Shown here piece after piece: positions 21,595-31,260 of a stretch of DNA of 64,000 nt. Both the position numbers and the translations under genes were made by a program. Origin of the DNA: Aspidiotus rigidus (lineage: Eukaryota; Arthropoda; Insecta; Hemiptera; Diaspididae); contig JAVHKY010000004.1 of NCBI GenBank assembly GCA_035079385.1, forward strand, positions 16,089,001 to 16,153,000, written 5' to 3'. Every line of letters begins with the position of its first letter. Position 1 is the stretch's first letter. Under the pieces are notes generated by a model. That model ran no database searches. It worked only from the letters and a program-made list of their open reading frames with translations, and was not told the DNA's origin.

Positions 21595-21766
21595 ATTGGC
21601 TATAACGATGCTATGTTGTGATTGGTTCATTTCTTAGAAACTTATTCTTACAATAATATGACAATATGTTCTTATTGGCTAAAACATACTGCTTCGTGAT
21701 TGGTTCAATCTATCGTCCTAAATGCTGCGTTTCTATTGGCTACATGGATTCCTGCCGTCTTATTGG
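21595..21766 (-). promoter_or_regulatory. Cluster of six CCAAT boxes in the PLE 3' region
   Basis: ATTGG (CCAAT on the minus strand) occurs at 21,595, 21,621, 21,674, 21,699, 21,735 and 21,762. Neighbours form pairs of the type TTATTGGCT and GTGATTGGTTC, 25-27 bp apart. It looks like a decayed tandem repeat of about 78 bp. Whether it promotes transcription is unknown. Confidence 0.4.
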
Positions 21767-23355
21767 TTGGTTCTGTTCTTCTTCTCTCGTCTAATCACCA
21801 GACCGAATAACTTTTTGTTGTCAAATGTGATTACATTGTTCATGAGGCAGACTTTCTCCCTCTTGGCTTTTGCAATCTCCATTTGTTCCCAGAGTTTTCT
21901 TCTCTTTGTGCGATTTTCTACGTGTATGACTTCAAATATTCCCTCTCCACCGTGGTTTTCCTCGTTACAGTGTTTCCCAAACAGTGACTTGCCATCTTCT
22001 TTCTCCCTCGACGTTTTGTGCTCCTTCTTCCTGATCTCAAACTTTCTCCCAGTCTCACCGATGTAGATCCCCTCACACTGGTCACAACTGAGCTTGTACA
22101 CTCCGCTCAAGCTTTCCTTGTCCTTTTGTTCCGTCTGGTCATTGCTGATTTTCTTAACCATGGGTTGGTTATTCTGGATACCAACATTTACATCGTAGCC
22201 ATTGAACGCCTTTATCACCTTGTTTGTGTACTTTCCTATATATGGTATCGATCCGGAGTACTTTCTCACTATGCTCTCATGGGTTCCTTCCTTCGTTTCC
22301 ATTTTCCCAAAGACTCCATCCACCACACTTCTGCGGTAGCCATTGGCTTCTGCGATCTGCTTTACTATCTCGATCTCTTTCCTCTTCTCTTCGTTGTTCT
22401 TGAGGATAGAAATTGCCCGATAGCAGTAGTCCTGGATTGCCGCTAACTTGTGCCTGGGGTGGTGGTAGGAGTCATTTGGGATGATGGTGTCAGTATGCGT
22501 CGGCTTTCTGTAGATTTTGTATTCTATCCTATTGTTCTCCATTGTGAGTGTAAGGTCCAAATAGTTGATGGTCTCATTGCCTTTTTCTACTGTGAATTTG
22601 ATGCTCTCATTCATCGCGTTCATTTCTGAAAGGAATAGATCCACCTGTCTATCAGTGCCTGACCACACAATTAGGATATCATCTACATATCTGGCTCAGT
22701 GTTTGATCGAGTTTCTGAACTTGCTGCCCTCCAATATCTTGTTTTCCATGTCATTCATGAATATCTCCGCCAGTATTGGTGACAGCGGTGATCCCATCGC
22801 AAGTCCCCTTTCCTGACTGTAGAACCTGTTATTGAAGCGGCAGTAGTTCTGGCTCAAGATCTCTTCCACTATGTTGGCGTACTTCGACCCATCGGGGTTC
22901 CCATGGTATCTGTTGCTTTTGAGCAGGGTGAGAAGTTCCTCCTTTGGTATGGTACCAAACATATTAGTCACATCAAAGGATATCAGCTTGTCGTTACTTC
23001 TGATTTCCAACTTGTCCAGTTGCTCAATCAGCTCTCCGTTGTTTGTGATACTTCGTCTGGGTGCAAACTGGTAGTTTTCTTTCAGGGATGTGGCTACGAT
23101 CTTCGCCATCTTGTAGCATGGTGATTGAGTGCTGTTGACCAGGGGTCTCATCGGACGGTTCGCTTTGTGGAGTTTTACAAGCTCCTTGAGTTTTGGTACA
23201 ACCGGGTTCATCTCAAGCGTCCTTTCATTGTAGGCTACATTGTTCCGTTTCAACACCCAATAGACGGTTGGGGTGCTGGTAAAGACATTCAAAAGAGGAA
23301 ACCCAGGTCCAAATTTGCGAATTTTCGGTAGCGTACAAAGACACAGTAAAGACAT
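21760..23355 (-). pseudogene. Penelope-like protein: reverse transcriptase plus GIY-YIG endonuclease, one nonsense codon
   Basis: The RT segment reads LVKLHKANRPMRPLVNS, SFDVTNMFGTIP (catalytic Asp) and GLAMGSPLSPILAEIF. It is then cut by a TGA at 22,696-22,698. The same frame resumes at once with ARYVDDILIVWSG, where YVDD is the catalytic box at 22,678-22,689. Downstream come NYLDLTL, the HKLAAI linker, and a PLE GIY-YIG domain: GVYKLSCDQC, then IYIGETGRKFEIR and KKEH. PLEs usually carry Trp where the TGA lies, so a TGG-to-TGA change is likely. No other break is seen in about 520 codons. PLE RTs are related to telomerase, and the endonuclease makes the priming cut. Confidence 0.9.
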
Positions 23356-23445
23356 CGAACCAGTTCAAACCTCCTCACGACGTCATCATCCGTTAAATCT
23401 ACTTCTGACGCCATAAGAAACGTAAAATTGTTTACAGAAACTCAA

Positions 23446-23560
23446 AATGAACGACGGCTTCCTTAACGAAATTAAACGAGGAACGTAGGGAACCTGTTCG
23501 ATAAATCAAATTGGTTTTGGTATTGAGTATTCAAGGAAGCCTATACCTAGTATAAAGGAG
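23446..23560. repeat. Diverged partial family-H copy
   Basis: 'gacggcttccttaacgaa', 'aaacgaggaacgtaggg' and 'attcaaggaagcct' follow family H order. The right end and minisatellite are absent. Confidence 0.65.
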
Positions 23561-23860
23561 GTTAGTATGAAACTAGCATACTGCATGGTGCTCAAGATAA
23601 GGGGTAGGAATTCTTGATGACTTAATCAGTGACCTTGACCTATTTTAGGGACTTAGAAACAAGGAAGCCTCGACCTAATATAAGCCTAGTAGACGTCATC
23701 AGTGTTTGAGATTTACTTTAGGGACTATGTAAATTTTTAGAATTGACCCTGTGACGTCACGATCTGTTGACGTCATAGGTGAGTTTTAGACGGACTGTGT
23801 ATAGCAATTTTCAAAACCTCCCTGGTTCGGTGGAAGGTTATCCTCTTTTTTTCGGTCTAG
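23561..23860 (-). repeat. Dispersed TGACGTCA-rich repeat, fragment
   Basis: Contains TGACCTTGACCTA (reverse of TAGGTCAAGGTCA) and three TGACGTCA-type words (about 23,690-23,780). These are hallmarks of the family also seen at 26.8, 37.6-38.4, 52-53.5, 57 and 58.6-59.4 kb. Confidence 0.5.
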
Positions 23861-23867
23861 TGCAGTG

Positions 23868-23935
23868 TTTCTCAACCGGTGTGCCGCGGCACATCACTGT
23901 GCCGCAAACCCGCCTTAGGTGTGCCGCAAAATTTT
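23868..23935 (+). mobile_element. hAT-type terminus, single end
   Basis: CAGTGTTTCTCAACCGGTGT followed by the inverted GCCGCGGC motif closely resembles hAT terminal repeats (the CAGTGGTTCTCAACC type). The opposite end was not found, so this is a solo or truncated end. The sequence to about 24,300 may be its remainder but shows no transposase. Confidence 0.55.
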
Positions 23936-24299
23936 AATCAAAAACATAAATCAACATGAACTAAAATAAAAAATACCAATTTTTTTTTATTTACTTGAAA
24001 AAGTAATCATAAACACTATCTGACTGATGTGTTCCAATTTTTGAATGATGTCAGTTCCAGTTACAATTGCTTAAACTCAAGTCCAGACCTGCACTCAATA
24101 TCAAATAAATCAAAAACTTTCTGCGACTTAGCCAAAATTCTGTTCTCCTTTTCCATGATGAGAATATTCGCCACAATGCGACTGTTCTCGTATATCTCAG
24201 CTTAGTCTATTTATACTAACACGCGCCGCAACGACTTTGAAAATTCGTTATCACAATATCCATGGGTAGTTCGCGGGTATAGCGCACGAATGCGATACA

Positions 24300-25790
24300 C
24301 GAGGGGATTACATCGATGTAAACACCTGCCTTTTATTGACAAGTCTGAACTCGTCTGTTACGTTAGTCGTAATTATTACTTTTCTATCATTATCCAAGTT
24401 TTTAAACAATTTATTTTCTCGTATTAATAATGATGGCTGTAAGAGCAAGCGTGTAGTGTTCGAATGAGAATAGCCATTCGAGAAGGGTTGGATTTTAGAG
24501 CACAGCAAAAAAGATGGTTTACGCAGTGGAAAGAATGTAATCACAGCAAAATGAAGATCCCACAGCAAAGAAAATAATGCACAGTAAAAGGTCGCATTGA
24601 ACAGCAAATTGACGATTGCGCAGCAAATAATATATACAACCTCAAAAAATCAAATTTGAACAGCGAAATGCGTTAATTCAGCAGTAGGTTGCTAAAGTAA
24701 AAAATAAAATAAAATCAGTCATAAGTCTAAAATAAAGTAAATCCGTTGAAAGTCTAGAACAAAATAAAATCTGTCAAAAATCTAAAATAAAAAAAAATAA
24801 AATAAAATCTGTCCAAAATCTGAAATAGAATAAAATCGAATAAAGTTGAGGAGACTAGAAACCTGACTAGAACGGAGAAACAAAACATAATAATCATTGC
24901 ACTAACAGAGCTTGGGCGTCCTCGTTTACGTTTCTGCCATAAGGGCACATTTTTTGCCTGAGGAAGAACGTCACAAAGTTGGAGGCGGATGAGCATACCC
25001 AGAGAATGTTTGCACGTTAAGTGTTTTAGAAAAAAAGGGACATGAACAAAACAAATCTGAATTGTCGTTACGATTAATACGAATTTTCCAAACCCCATAC
25101 TGATATTTTTTGAACTCATCAAAGTTTTTCCACCCTTTCTTTTTTAAGATCATTGTAGGTAGAAGCTTCTTTGATATTGGTCGGGCAAAACTGCTCGATA
25201 TTGTATAAAATACCGATGTCATTCCTCCCTCTTCATCAAGTTGTAAGACTTTTGTATTTTGGGCTGCGCACTGGTACGCCGCCGTCCAGTGCGGTAAGGA
25301 ATGAGATCGAATCATTGCAAGACGTAGGTATTGCGAAAGGTATTGTGATTTGAACAGTAAACACATGAATACAAATACTAGAGTGAAGATTGATAAAACA
25401 AGTACAATTGAAGACAACACAATGTCAAGAGGAAGAGGATGAATTTCTTGCTACGAAGTGTACATGAATCATCTTTTCAAAGTTCAGAACCTATAATCTT
25501 ACTGTTCTTGAAGTTGCTTATCATGATGTTTCGGAAAGCGGGCATATTTGTACTCGTATCAAAAATCAAGTGATTTGAGGTGAGAAAAATTTAATTGCTG
25601 TTGAGCATCGACTATTCATTTAAATATTATTTTGCTGCTGAAAAAAAAATCATTTTTAATGTTGCACCAATTCTATTTACTGTGTACCATTGCTGTTCAT
25701 TTCATACATTTTTTAACTGTTCTGTCATCCCTTTCTGCTGCTCACAGATTTGCTGTTCAAACATTCTTTTTTGATGTGCGATTATAATTA
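24300..25790 (-). mobile_element. MULE-type transposon remnant with inverted CAGCAAA clusters
   Basis: A MULE transposase tail lies on the minus strand at about 24,880-25,160. Outside it, CACAGCAAA-type words cluster at 24,495-24,690 and their reverse complement (TTTGCTGTT, TTTGCTGCT) at 25,625-25,765. The symmetrical placement suggests subterminal binding sites or old inverted ends. Exact termini were not found. Confidence 0.5.
24880..25160 (-). pseudogene. MULE transposase C-terminus, SWIM zinc finger, frameshifted
   Basis: One frame gives GVWKIRI and then SDLFCSCPFFSKTLN. A second frame, entered through a small indel near 25,025, gives LTCKHSLGMLIRLQL and WQKRKRGRPSS. Together they show the CxC...CxH pattern of a SWIM zinc finger followed by an AT-hook-like KRGRPS, the usual end of MULE transposases. 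The DDE catalytic domain is absent. About 90 residues are recognisable, so it is clearly non-functional. Confidence 0.65.
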
Positions 25791-25799
25791 ACTCATTCG

Positions 25800-26590
25800 A
25801 GAACTACCTAGGAGATTTCCAAAAAAATATGTTTCAAGTGTGATGTTTCACAAAATGCGACCGCTAAATTCCAACTTTCTGAAAAGGTAAGATGAGGAAA
25901 AGAACAAGAATCTTGATGCAATGAATTGGCAAGGGTAATACGAAATCTAGTTCATAATAAGATCTTCAATAATTGCATGGAGTTCAAACGGGGGCAGCAA
26001 CAAAGAAAGATTGCGTAAAATTGAAAGCAAGGTAAAACGCAATGGAAAAATCTAGAATACTGGTTATAGTACAGTGAGCATATTTTTTCACTTTTCTAGC
26101 TTTTCAAAAATGGGATGCGCACGAGTATCCAAAAATTTTAGAAAAGAATACAAAAAAAAAAAACATAAAAAACAAAAAACAAGAAAAAAAAATGGGAGAC
26201 ACTTTATACAGCTACAAGAACTACTGTCAATAATTTTGACTGACTTCATAAAGGGTACTACGAAGCAAAAATGGCAAAAAAGTACCCCTAAATTCATTTT
26301 CTGCTATCTTTGAACAGGTGGAGTCAGGTCATCTGTTTGTTCACTTTCCTCCTATACCCGTATTTCACAGTCTAGCTCCCTAGTTTATTAGCTGTCAGTC
26401 AGAGAATGGAAAACTAAATTAACACAAGTAGCAGCAAAAGTTTGAAATTTTAACAGGGAAACATTTCTGAGGGGGAAGGGAAGGTCTGTTTGAAGATTTT
26501 GGCGTCCGTCGTCCGACAGAAACCGAGTGACCTACCCTAATAAAGGAGTTGAGCTTGGAAAAATTTAGAATATCTAACAATAGATGACAA
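25800..26590. other. No recognisable feature
   Basis: AT-rich sequence with A-runs at about 26,150-26,195. Open frames here are low complexity. I see nothing else. Confidence 0.4.
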
Positions 26591-26595
26591 GGGGG

Positions 26596-26755
26596 TGCAT
26601 GGAAAAGATTTCGACTTTCGAGCAATATATGATAGTAGTGGATTTAGAAAAAATTTAGATTCTTCAATACCTCAATATCGAATTTAATTTTTTGTATCAA
26701 AACCGATCCGCCCCATAGACCACCCATGTGTTCCTCGTTTAACTTCGTTGATCAA
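26596..26755 (-). repeat. Diverged family-H copy, reverse orientation, one minisatellite unit
   Basis: On the minus strand: 'aacgaagttaaacgagga', then 'ctatggggcggatcgg', then one 45-bp-type unit (TCTAAATCCACTACTATCAT followed by 'attgctcgaaagtcgaaat'). The second inverted end is not clear. Confidence 0.6.
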
Positions 26756-26900
26756 GTCATATATGTACAGGTCTCAAAAGTAGCGAAAGCCTAAATTTCG
26801 AAGCCTCTAAGAAGATCAAGGTCATGGATGACGTCATCGTGTGAGATAAAAAACCGCGACGAGTTTTTTGTTACATTTTGTTCCCCTGACGGTTTTTCGA
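26756..26900. repeat. Dispersed TGACGTCA-rich repeat, fragment
   Basis: Contains TCAAGGTCA directly followed by TGGATGACGTCATC at about 26,816-26,842, the family's signature pair. Confidence 0.5.
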
Positions 26901-26992
26901 AAAGTAGTCCCAGTATAAAAAAATTTTCTGGCATAGCCAAATAAATGAAAATCATGTTCCATGTCTTTTATATTTTATCAGTCATCTTGAAA

Positions 26993-29550
26993 AATGACGG
27001 CTTCCTTAACGAAGTTAAACGAGGAACGCAGGGAACCTGTTTTATGATTCGAATGAGATTTGGTATTGAAAATTCAAGGAAGCCTAGATCATATATAGCT
27101 CGAGAGTCGAAATTTTTCTAAGTCCCTCTCCTATCATATATGGCTCGAGAGTCGAAACTTTTCTAAGTCCCCCTCCTATCATATATAGCTCGAGAGTCGA
27201 AATTTTTCTAAGTTCCCCTCCTATCATCTATAGCTCGAGATTCGAAATTTTTTCTAAGTCCCCCTTCTATCATATATAGCTCGAGAGTCGAAATTTTTCT
27301 AAGTCCCTCTCCTATCATATATGGCTCGAGAGTCGAAATTTTTCTAAGTCCCCCTTCTATCATATATAGCTCGAGAGTCGAAATTTTTCTAAGTTCCCCT
27401 CCTATCATCTATAGCTCGAGAGTCGAAATTTTTTCTAAGTCCCCGTCCTATCATATATGGCTCGAGAGTCGAAATTTTTCTAAGTCCCCCTCCTATCATA
27501 TATAGCTCGAGAGTCGAAATTTTTCCAAGTCCCCCTCCTATCATATATGGCTCGAGAGTCGCTATTTTTCTAAGTCCCCCTTCTATCATATATAGCTCGA
27601 GAGTCGAAATTTTTCTAAGTCCCTCTCCTATCATATATAGCTCGAGAGTCGAAATTTTTCTAAGTCCCTCTCCTATCATATATGGCTCGAGGGTCGAAAT
27701 TTTTCTAAGTTCCCCTCCTATCATCTATAGCTCGAGAGTCGAAATTTTTTCTAAGTCCCCGTCCTATCATATATGGCTCGAGAGTCGAAATTTTTCTAAG
27801 TCCCCCTCCTATCATATATAGCTCGAGAGTCGAAATTTTTCCAAGTTCCCCTCCTATCATCTATAGCTCGAGATTCGAAATTTTTTCCAAGTCCCCCTTC
27901 TATCATATATAGCTCGAGAGTCGAAATTTTTCTAAGTCCCCCTTCTATCATATATAGCTCGAGAGTCGAAATTTTTCTAAGTCCCTCTCCTATCATATAT
28001 GGCTCGAGAGTCGAAATTTTTCTAAGTCCCCCTTCTATCATATATAGCTCGAGAGTCGAAATTTTTTCCAAGTCCCCCTCCTATCATATATGGCTCGAGA
28101 GTCGAAATTTTTCTAAGGCCCCCTCCTATCATATATAGCTCGAGAGTCGAAATTTTTCTAAGTTCCCCTCCTATCATCTATAGCTCGAGATTCGAAATTT
28201 TTTCTAAGTCCCCCTTCTATCATATATAGCTCGAGAGTCGAAATTTTTCTAAGTCCCTCTCCTATCATATATGGCTCGAGAGTCGAAATTTTTCTAAGTC
28301 CCCCTTCTATCATATATAGCTCGAGAGTCGAAATTTTTCTAAGTCCCCCTCCTATCATATATGGCTCGAGAGTCGATATTTTTCTAAGTTCCCCTCCTAT
28401 CATCTATAGCTCGAGAGTCGAAATTTTTTCTAAGTCCCCCTCCTATCATATATGGCTCGAGAGTCGATATTTTTCTAAGTCCCTCTCCTATCATATATGG
28501 CTCGAGAGTCGAAATTTTTCTAAGTCCCCCTTCTATCATATATAGCTCGAGAGTCGAAATTTTTTCTAAGTCCCCCTCCTATCATATATGGCTCGAGAGA
28601 CGAAATTTTTCTAAGTCCCCCTCCTATCATATATAGCTCGAGAGTCGAAATTTTTCTAAGTTCCCCTCCTATCATCTATAGCTCGAGATTCGAAATTTTT
28701 TCTAAGTCCCCCTTCTATCATATATAGCTCGAGAGTCGAAATTTTTCTAAGTCCCTCTCCTATCATATATGGCTCGAGAGTCGAAATTTTTCTAAGTCCC
28801 CCTTCTATCATATATAGCTCGAGAGTCGAAATTTTTCTAAGTCCCCCTCCTATCATATATGGCTCGAGAGTCGATATTTTTCTAAGTTCCCCTCCTATCA
28901 TCTATAGCTCGAGAGTCGAAATTTTTTCTAAGTCCCCCTCCTATCATATATGGCTCGAGAGTCGATATTTTTCTAAGTCCCTCTCCTATCATATATGGCT
29001 CGAGAGTCGAAATTTTTCTAAGTCCCCCTTCTATCATATATAGCTCGAGAGTCGAAATTTTTCTAAGTTCCCCTCCTATCATCTATAGCTCGAGGGTCGA
29101 AATTTTTCCAAGTCCCCCTCCTATCATATATGGCTCGAGAGTCGCTATTTTTCTAAGTCCCCCTTCTATCATATATAGCTCGAGAGTCGAAATTTTTCTA
29201 AGTCCCTCTCCTATCATATATAGCTCGAGAGTCGAAATTTTTCTAAGTCCCTCTCCTATCATATATGGCTCGAGGGTCGAAATTTTTCTAAGTCCCCCTC
29301 CTATCATATATGGCTCGAGAGTCGAAATTTTTCTAAGTCCCTCTCCTATCATATATGGCTCGAGAGTCGAAATTTTTCTAAGTCCCCCTTCTATCATATA
29401 TAGCTCGAGAGTCGAAATTTTTCTAAGTCCCTCTCCTATCATTATGGCTCGAGGGTCGAAATTTTTCTAAGTTTTTCGCTGGACGGCGCACGGCGGACGG
29501 CGGACGGCAGATTTCTCAAATAGCCCCCCATAAAACAGGTTCCCTGTTAA
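26993..29550. mobile_element. Repeat family H, expanded copy with 45-bp minisatellite, nested in B copy 1
   Basis: Ends are AATGACGGCTTCC and CCCTGTTAA. An 18-bp inverted pair, CAGGGAACCTGTTTTATG (27,029-27,046) and CATAAAACAGGTTCCCTG (29,529-29,546), is asymmetric: 36 bp from the left end but 4 bp from the right. A TTAACGAAGTTAA hairpin (27,006-27,018) lies outside the left repeat. B copy 3 at 40,291-40,315 shows the uninterrupted site (tgaaatatttcag), so the insertion point is an AA/TT dinucleotide with at most 2 bp duplicated. This architecture fits a non-autonomous Helentron/DINE-1-like element read on the minus strand. Confidence 0.82.
27088..29472. repeat. 45-bp minisatellite array, about 53 units
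   Basis: The consensus contains ATATAGCTCGAGAGTCG, AAATTTTTCTAAGTCCC and CCTCCTATCAT. Variants alternate 'tatatagctc' with 'tatatggctc', CCC-CTCC with CCC-TTCT or CCTCTCC, and some units have one extra T. Because the unit is 15 codons, the minus strand stays open for long stretches (repeat peptide RKISTLEPYMIGGGL), but extra-T units break the frame and no conserved start exists. Two 81-codon stretches at 28,158 and 28,656 are identical, revealing a higher-order duplication of 498 bp. Confidence 0.95.
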
Positions 29551-29784
29551 TATTTCAGTCTAGGCTTCTACTAGGTCAAGTGTTCGTGAGATATTATTCG
29601 TTTACCCCTTTACCTATCTTGGCGTCGTATAAGTCTTCTATGAGAAATATGAGGTAGCGCGAACTCGCTCCGCTCGTTCGCCCCCTGTGTCGCTGTTGTA
29701 TTGGAATGGTATGAGACAATTCAAGTCTAGGGGACTTGGAAAAATTTCGACTATCCAGCCATATATGATAGGAAGAGAGACTTA

Positions 29785-30060
29785 GAAAATTTATTTATTT
29801 AGTTATTTATTTATTTAATTATTTAATTATTTAATTATTTATTTATTTAATTATTTAATTATTCAAGTATTTAATTATTTAATTATTAATTAATTAATTA
29901 TTTATTATTATTACGCGGGGTGTACTCGCGAATTTCTGAATCACCCACGGGGTAGAGATTTTCTAATTATTAATTAAATTAATTATTTAATTATTTAATT
30001 ATTAATTAATTAATATAATTATTTATTATCATCACGCGTGGTGTACTCGCGAATTTCTGA
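29785..30060. repeat. TTTA/TTAA simple repeats inside B copy 1
   Basis: Long runs of TTTA and TTAATTA, split by a 'gtgtactcgcgaatttctga' block at about 29,920-29,960. The equivalent repeats occupy the same place in B copies 2 and 3. Confidence 0.85.
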
Positions 30061-30172
30061 ATCACCCACGGGGTAGAGATTTCTCTTGACGGGGGGGGGG
30101 GGAGAGGGGGGGTGTACTCGCGAGTTTCAAAATCGGGGTCCGGCGTGAGAAAAGACATGGAACATGTCAAAA

Positions 30173-30750
30173 TTTCATACGTATCCATTGATGTTAACCC
30201 TCAATCAAATTTCATCAATGTCTCAATTTCTATTTGTCACGTCTAAAAACCAGATTCGCGTGGTGCGGTGACGCTACTTTAAAAAGCAATTCTTGTGACT
30301 GATTTTTTTTTTTTTTTTTTTGGGGGGGGGAGGGGGAATAATAAGGTATGTGATTTTTTGGACATCTCTGCTGTAAAAAGTTGAATTGACGTACCTGCAA
30401 AAAACTACGATCAGGAGAATAAGGCTGGTTACATCAATCTCTCCCTCGTTGTTTGCAACAAATCTACAATACTCTTCGTGTAATACGAAAAACACAAGGA
30501 ACAAAAACATCATAATAGCTTACTTTCAAAAATTTATCAATAATTCTTCGTTCTATCGTTGCAAAAAATAAATTCAAGTAAAGGAAGAACACCCCACCCC
30601 CCCTCGTCAAAATACCGGCGATATCTATGAGCTTTTGTGATCTAATTATCAAGCAAGTACGACCCGACAGTTTGCAGCCTCCCAAGCTCTTGAAACAGGG
30701 CTCATCCGAGTGTGAGATGTCTTGTCAATACACTCGTCAGTGTGGAGGCC
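30173..30750. other. No recognisable feature
   Basis: Includes a T-run plus G-run at 30,303-30,331 and otherwise unassigned sequence. Confidence 0.4.
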
Positions 30751-30755
30751 TAAGT

Positions 30756-31260
30756 CAGGGCTGGACACAAATCACAAAAATTCTATTTATCCGAGTCGCG
30801 GATCTTGGATCATCGTTCTTGCAGTGGATCGGATCGCGGAACAGTAACATATTTTTGCGATCCGACGGATCAATCAACTGCGGATCAGGACATTTGATCA
30901 GTGATCCGCGAGCGTGTAAAAAATGTGTGTCTTCAAATTTTCAAATTCAGATTTCTAAATCCCTGATTGGAAGGGCTGTGAATCACAAATTGCGACTTGG
31001 AGAAAGATATCGCACCTTCATGTACAGAAGGCTCATTTCTGCAAATTGAGATTCGTGATACACGTCATTTATTTTCTGTACGATCGCACTAGAGCAAGAA
31101 AAAACCGCGATCCACGCGAATCAAATCAACGATAAATGAAAAAATGATTCGAATCAATCACGGACCATAAAGTGCGGAAAAAATGATCCGAATACGGACC
31201 ACGGATCGTCAATTTTTGACCCGTGATCCGCGATGTGAACGATCCCAGCCACGGCCCAGC
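30756..31260. mobile_element. Putative MITE rich in GGATC / GATCCG motifs
   Basis: The left end is CAGGGCTGGACAC. The right end, reversed, is GGCCGTGGCTGGGATCG, so the ends share GGCTGG. 'tcgcggatc' lies near both ends in opposite orientation, and GATCCG/CGGATC words fill the interior. No target duplication was confirmed, so boundaries are approximate. Confidence 0.45.

Larger units (their letters stand above)
21500..23360 (-). mobile_element. Penelope-like element, 5'-truncated
   Basis: The minus strand carries the C-terminal two thirds of a PLE protein (23,355-21,760) and a roughly 260-bp 3' region ending near 21,500 with a hammerhead-like motif. The N-terminal part of the PLE protein is missing. 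The coding part is far better preserved than the PLE at 7.6-9.4 kb and is clearly of a different lineage within PLEs. No inverted copy adjoins it. Confidence 0.88.
26924..30172 (+). mobile_element. Repeat family B, copy 1, interrupted by a family-H insertion
   Basis: It begins TTTCTGGCATAGCC and ends ACATGTCAAAA. The 17-bp inverted pair is CATGTTCCATGTCTTTT (26,953-26,969) and AAAAGACATGGAACATG (30,150-30,166). The left side carries a TGGC-ATA-GCCA hairpin beyond the inverted repeat; the right side does not. Without the 26,993-29,550 insertion the copy is about 0.7 kb. It contains the GCGAACTCGCTCCGCTCG palindromic block, one 45-bp-type module, TTAA/TTTA repeats, two copies of 'gtgtactcgcgaatttctga' and a G-run near the right end. 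No protein is encoded. Confidence 0.85.

Noticed and set aside
12060..22698. Nuclear code in which TGA encodes Trp
   Set aside because: Only two such codons were seen, both in mobile elements prone to decay. Other retroelement ORFs in the window use TGG for Trp throughout.
27208..29442. Minus-strand open frames of 66-119 codons with the repeated peptide RKISTLEPYMIGGGL
   Set aside because: They arise because the minisatellite unit is 45 bp (15 codons). Extra-T units break the frame, there is no conserved start, and the array is a transposon's internal repeat.
27088..29472. CRISPR-like regular array
   Set aside because: Units are contiguous without unique spacers and lie inside a eukaryotic mobile element.
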